A DNA stretch of 64,000 bases. Origin: an uncultured Phascolarctobacterium sp. Lineage in GTDB: Bacteria; Bacillota; Negativicutes; Acidaminococcales; Acidaminococcaceae. The DNA is taken from assembly GCA_958448515.1 (NCBI GenBank), contig CAUDEF010000004.1, forward strand, positions 1 through 64,000, in the 5' to 3' direction. Positions 63,526 through 64,000 of this stretch are shown piece after piece. Under the pieces are notes generated by a model. It was given only the letters and a program-made list of their open reading frames with translations. It ran no database searches and was not told where the DNA came from. The position numbers were made by a program, and so were the translations under genes. Positions within the stretch are counted from its first letter, which is position 1. Every line of letters begins with the position of its first letter.

Positions 63526-63559
63526 AAGAAAAAGCTCACTTAAAGGTGAGCTTTTTCTT
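63526..63559. terminator. Terminator before the LptD-like gene
   Basis: 14-bp stem (AAGAAAAAGCTCAC and complement) with a TTAAAG loop, just past the stop of the partial gene; A- and T-rich flanks on both strands. Confidence 0.75.
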
Positions 63560-63569
63560 AATATTTAAA

Positions 63570-64000
63570 TTAATACGGCTGATATACAACGCCCTGAATA
63601 GCAGTATCACTGGTGGTTTGTACATAAGTTGTGCTGCCTGCGGGAATAGTTACAGACCTGCCCTTAACAAAAGCGCCGCCAATAGCACCGATAGGTCCAA
63701 GAATAATCATACCGCCAATAGCAGCACCTGCCGCACCGGCAATGGATTCAGCTTCCTGTTTGGCAAGATCACCAACAAATACAGGAATTGCAGTTCCGTC
63801 AACACCATAAATATTGGTAAAATCAATATCTATACGTGCATCCTTGCCGAAGATACCGGGCTGAACAACTTTTTTAACAGTACCTACACCGGTAGCACCT
63901 TTAGGAATTACCAGTACATCATTTACATAAAGATTATCAGCTGCTTTGAAGTATACAGGATCGCCTTCACGGTTCATTTTGCTGGTCAGCTCCTGAGTGA
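63570..64000 (-). CDS. Unknown surface/periplasmic protein, partial (5' end outside window)
   Basis: 143 residues visible, open to the edge (the internal ATG at 63977 is not its start). VNDVLVIPKGATGVGTVKKV and a glycine-rich hydrophobic hairpin (IAGAAGAAIGGMIILGPIGAIGG) suggest an envelope protein; the end is VQTTSDTAIQGVVYQPY. Family not recognised. Confidence 0.5.
   Translation of the reverse strand, partial: TQELTSKMNREGDPVYFKAADNLYVNDVLVIPKGATGVGTVKKVVQPGIFGKDARIDIDFTNIYGVDGTAIPVFVGDLAKQEAESIAGAAGAAIGGMIILGPIGAIGGAFVKGRSVTIPAGSTTYVQTTSDTAIQGVVYQPY

Overview
The window looks like a chromosomal segment of a diderm Firmicute (Negativicutes; an Acidaminococcaceae member such as Phascolarctobacterium is my guess). 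AT-rich codon use, strong AGGAGG-type ribosome binding sites and Tn916-style mobile functions are Firmicute-like. A full ADP-heptose pathway, heptosyltransferases, an LptD/OstA-like barrel and phosphoethanolamine (PEtN) transferases point to a lipopolysaccharide outer membrane.

Positions 1 to about 24,868 are an integrated mobile element lying against the 3' end of a tRNA-Arg(CCU) gene; its far end lies outside the window. From left to right it carries plasmid/phage-type genes (PD-(D/E)XK nuclease, DUF1281-like, DUF932), a five-gene candidate defence operon (2,737-12,918), an XRE regulator, a Y-family polymerase with a small zinc-finger-like partner, an unrecognised two-gene module (15,735-18,303), a short relaxase with a MobC-like gene and an oriT-like inverted repeat, two small excisionase-type HTH genes, a 731-residue unknown, and a tyrosine integrase with its excisionase. 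The defence operon is the most unusual part. Its first gene joins a DruA/DUF4338-like region to a DptF-like P-loop ATPase, with a strong internal ribosome binding site at the junction. It is followed by an unknown protein, a large protein ending in a PD-(D/E)XK-like motif, an FtsK/HerA-like translocase and an SfsA-like nuclease. No phosphorothioation (DndABCDE) genes are present.

Positions 24,869-39,300 are housekeeping genes: polyphosphate kinase with two Ppx/GppA-HD proteins, an M20 peptidase, MntP, a two-part ThrE exporter, a uracil-DNA glycosylase-like protein, DcuC, an LtaS-like sulfatase, a lipid kinase and GtrA. Positions 39,300-43,240 hold a cassette of three DUF2589 proteins plus small partners. 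It is bounded by a 110-bp direct repeat made of the gtrA promoter and 5' end, the outer copy being a gtrA remnant.

Positions 43,255-64,000 form a cell-surface polysaccharide region: two PEtN-transferase-like genes, each split at a homopolymer tract (G10 and T8) and each overlapping a GDPD-like partner gene; rfbB; neuA-neuC-neuB with a GT52-type sialyltransferase; a GT-D glycosyltransferase; two GT2 enzymes; two heptosyltransferases; gmhB-hldD-hldE-gmhA; and an LptD-like barrel. Together these suggest a heptose-containing, sialylated LPS whose PEtN decoration can be switched on and off by slipped-strand mispairing. No rRNA genes or CRISPR arrays were seen.
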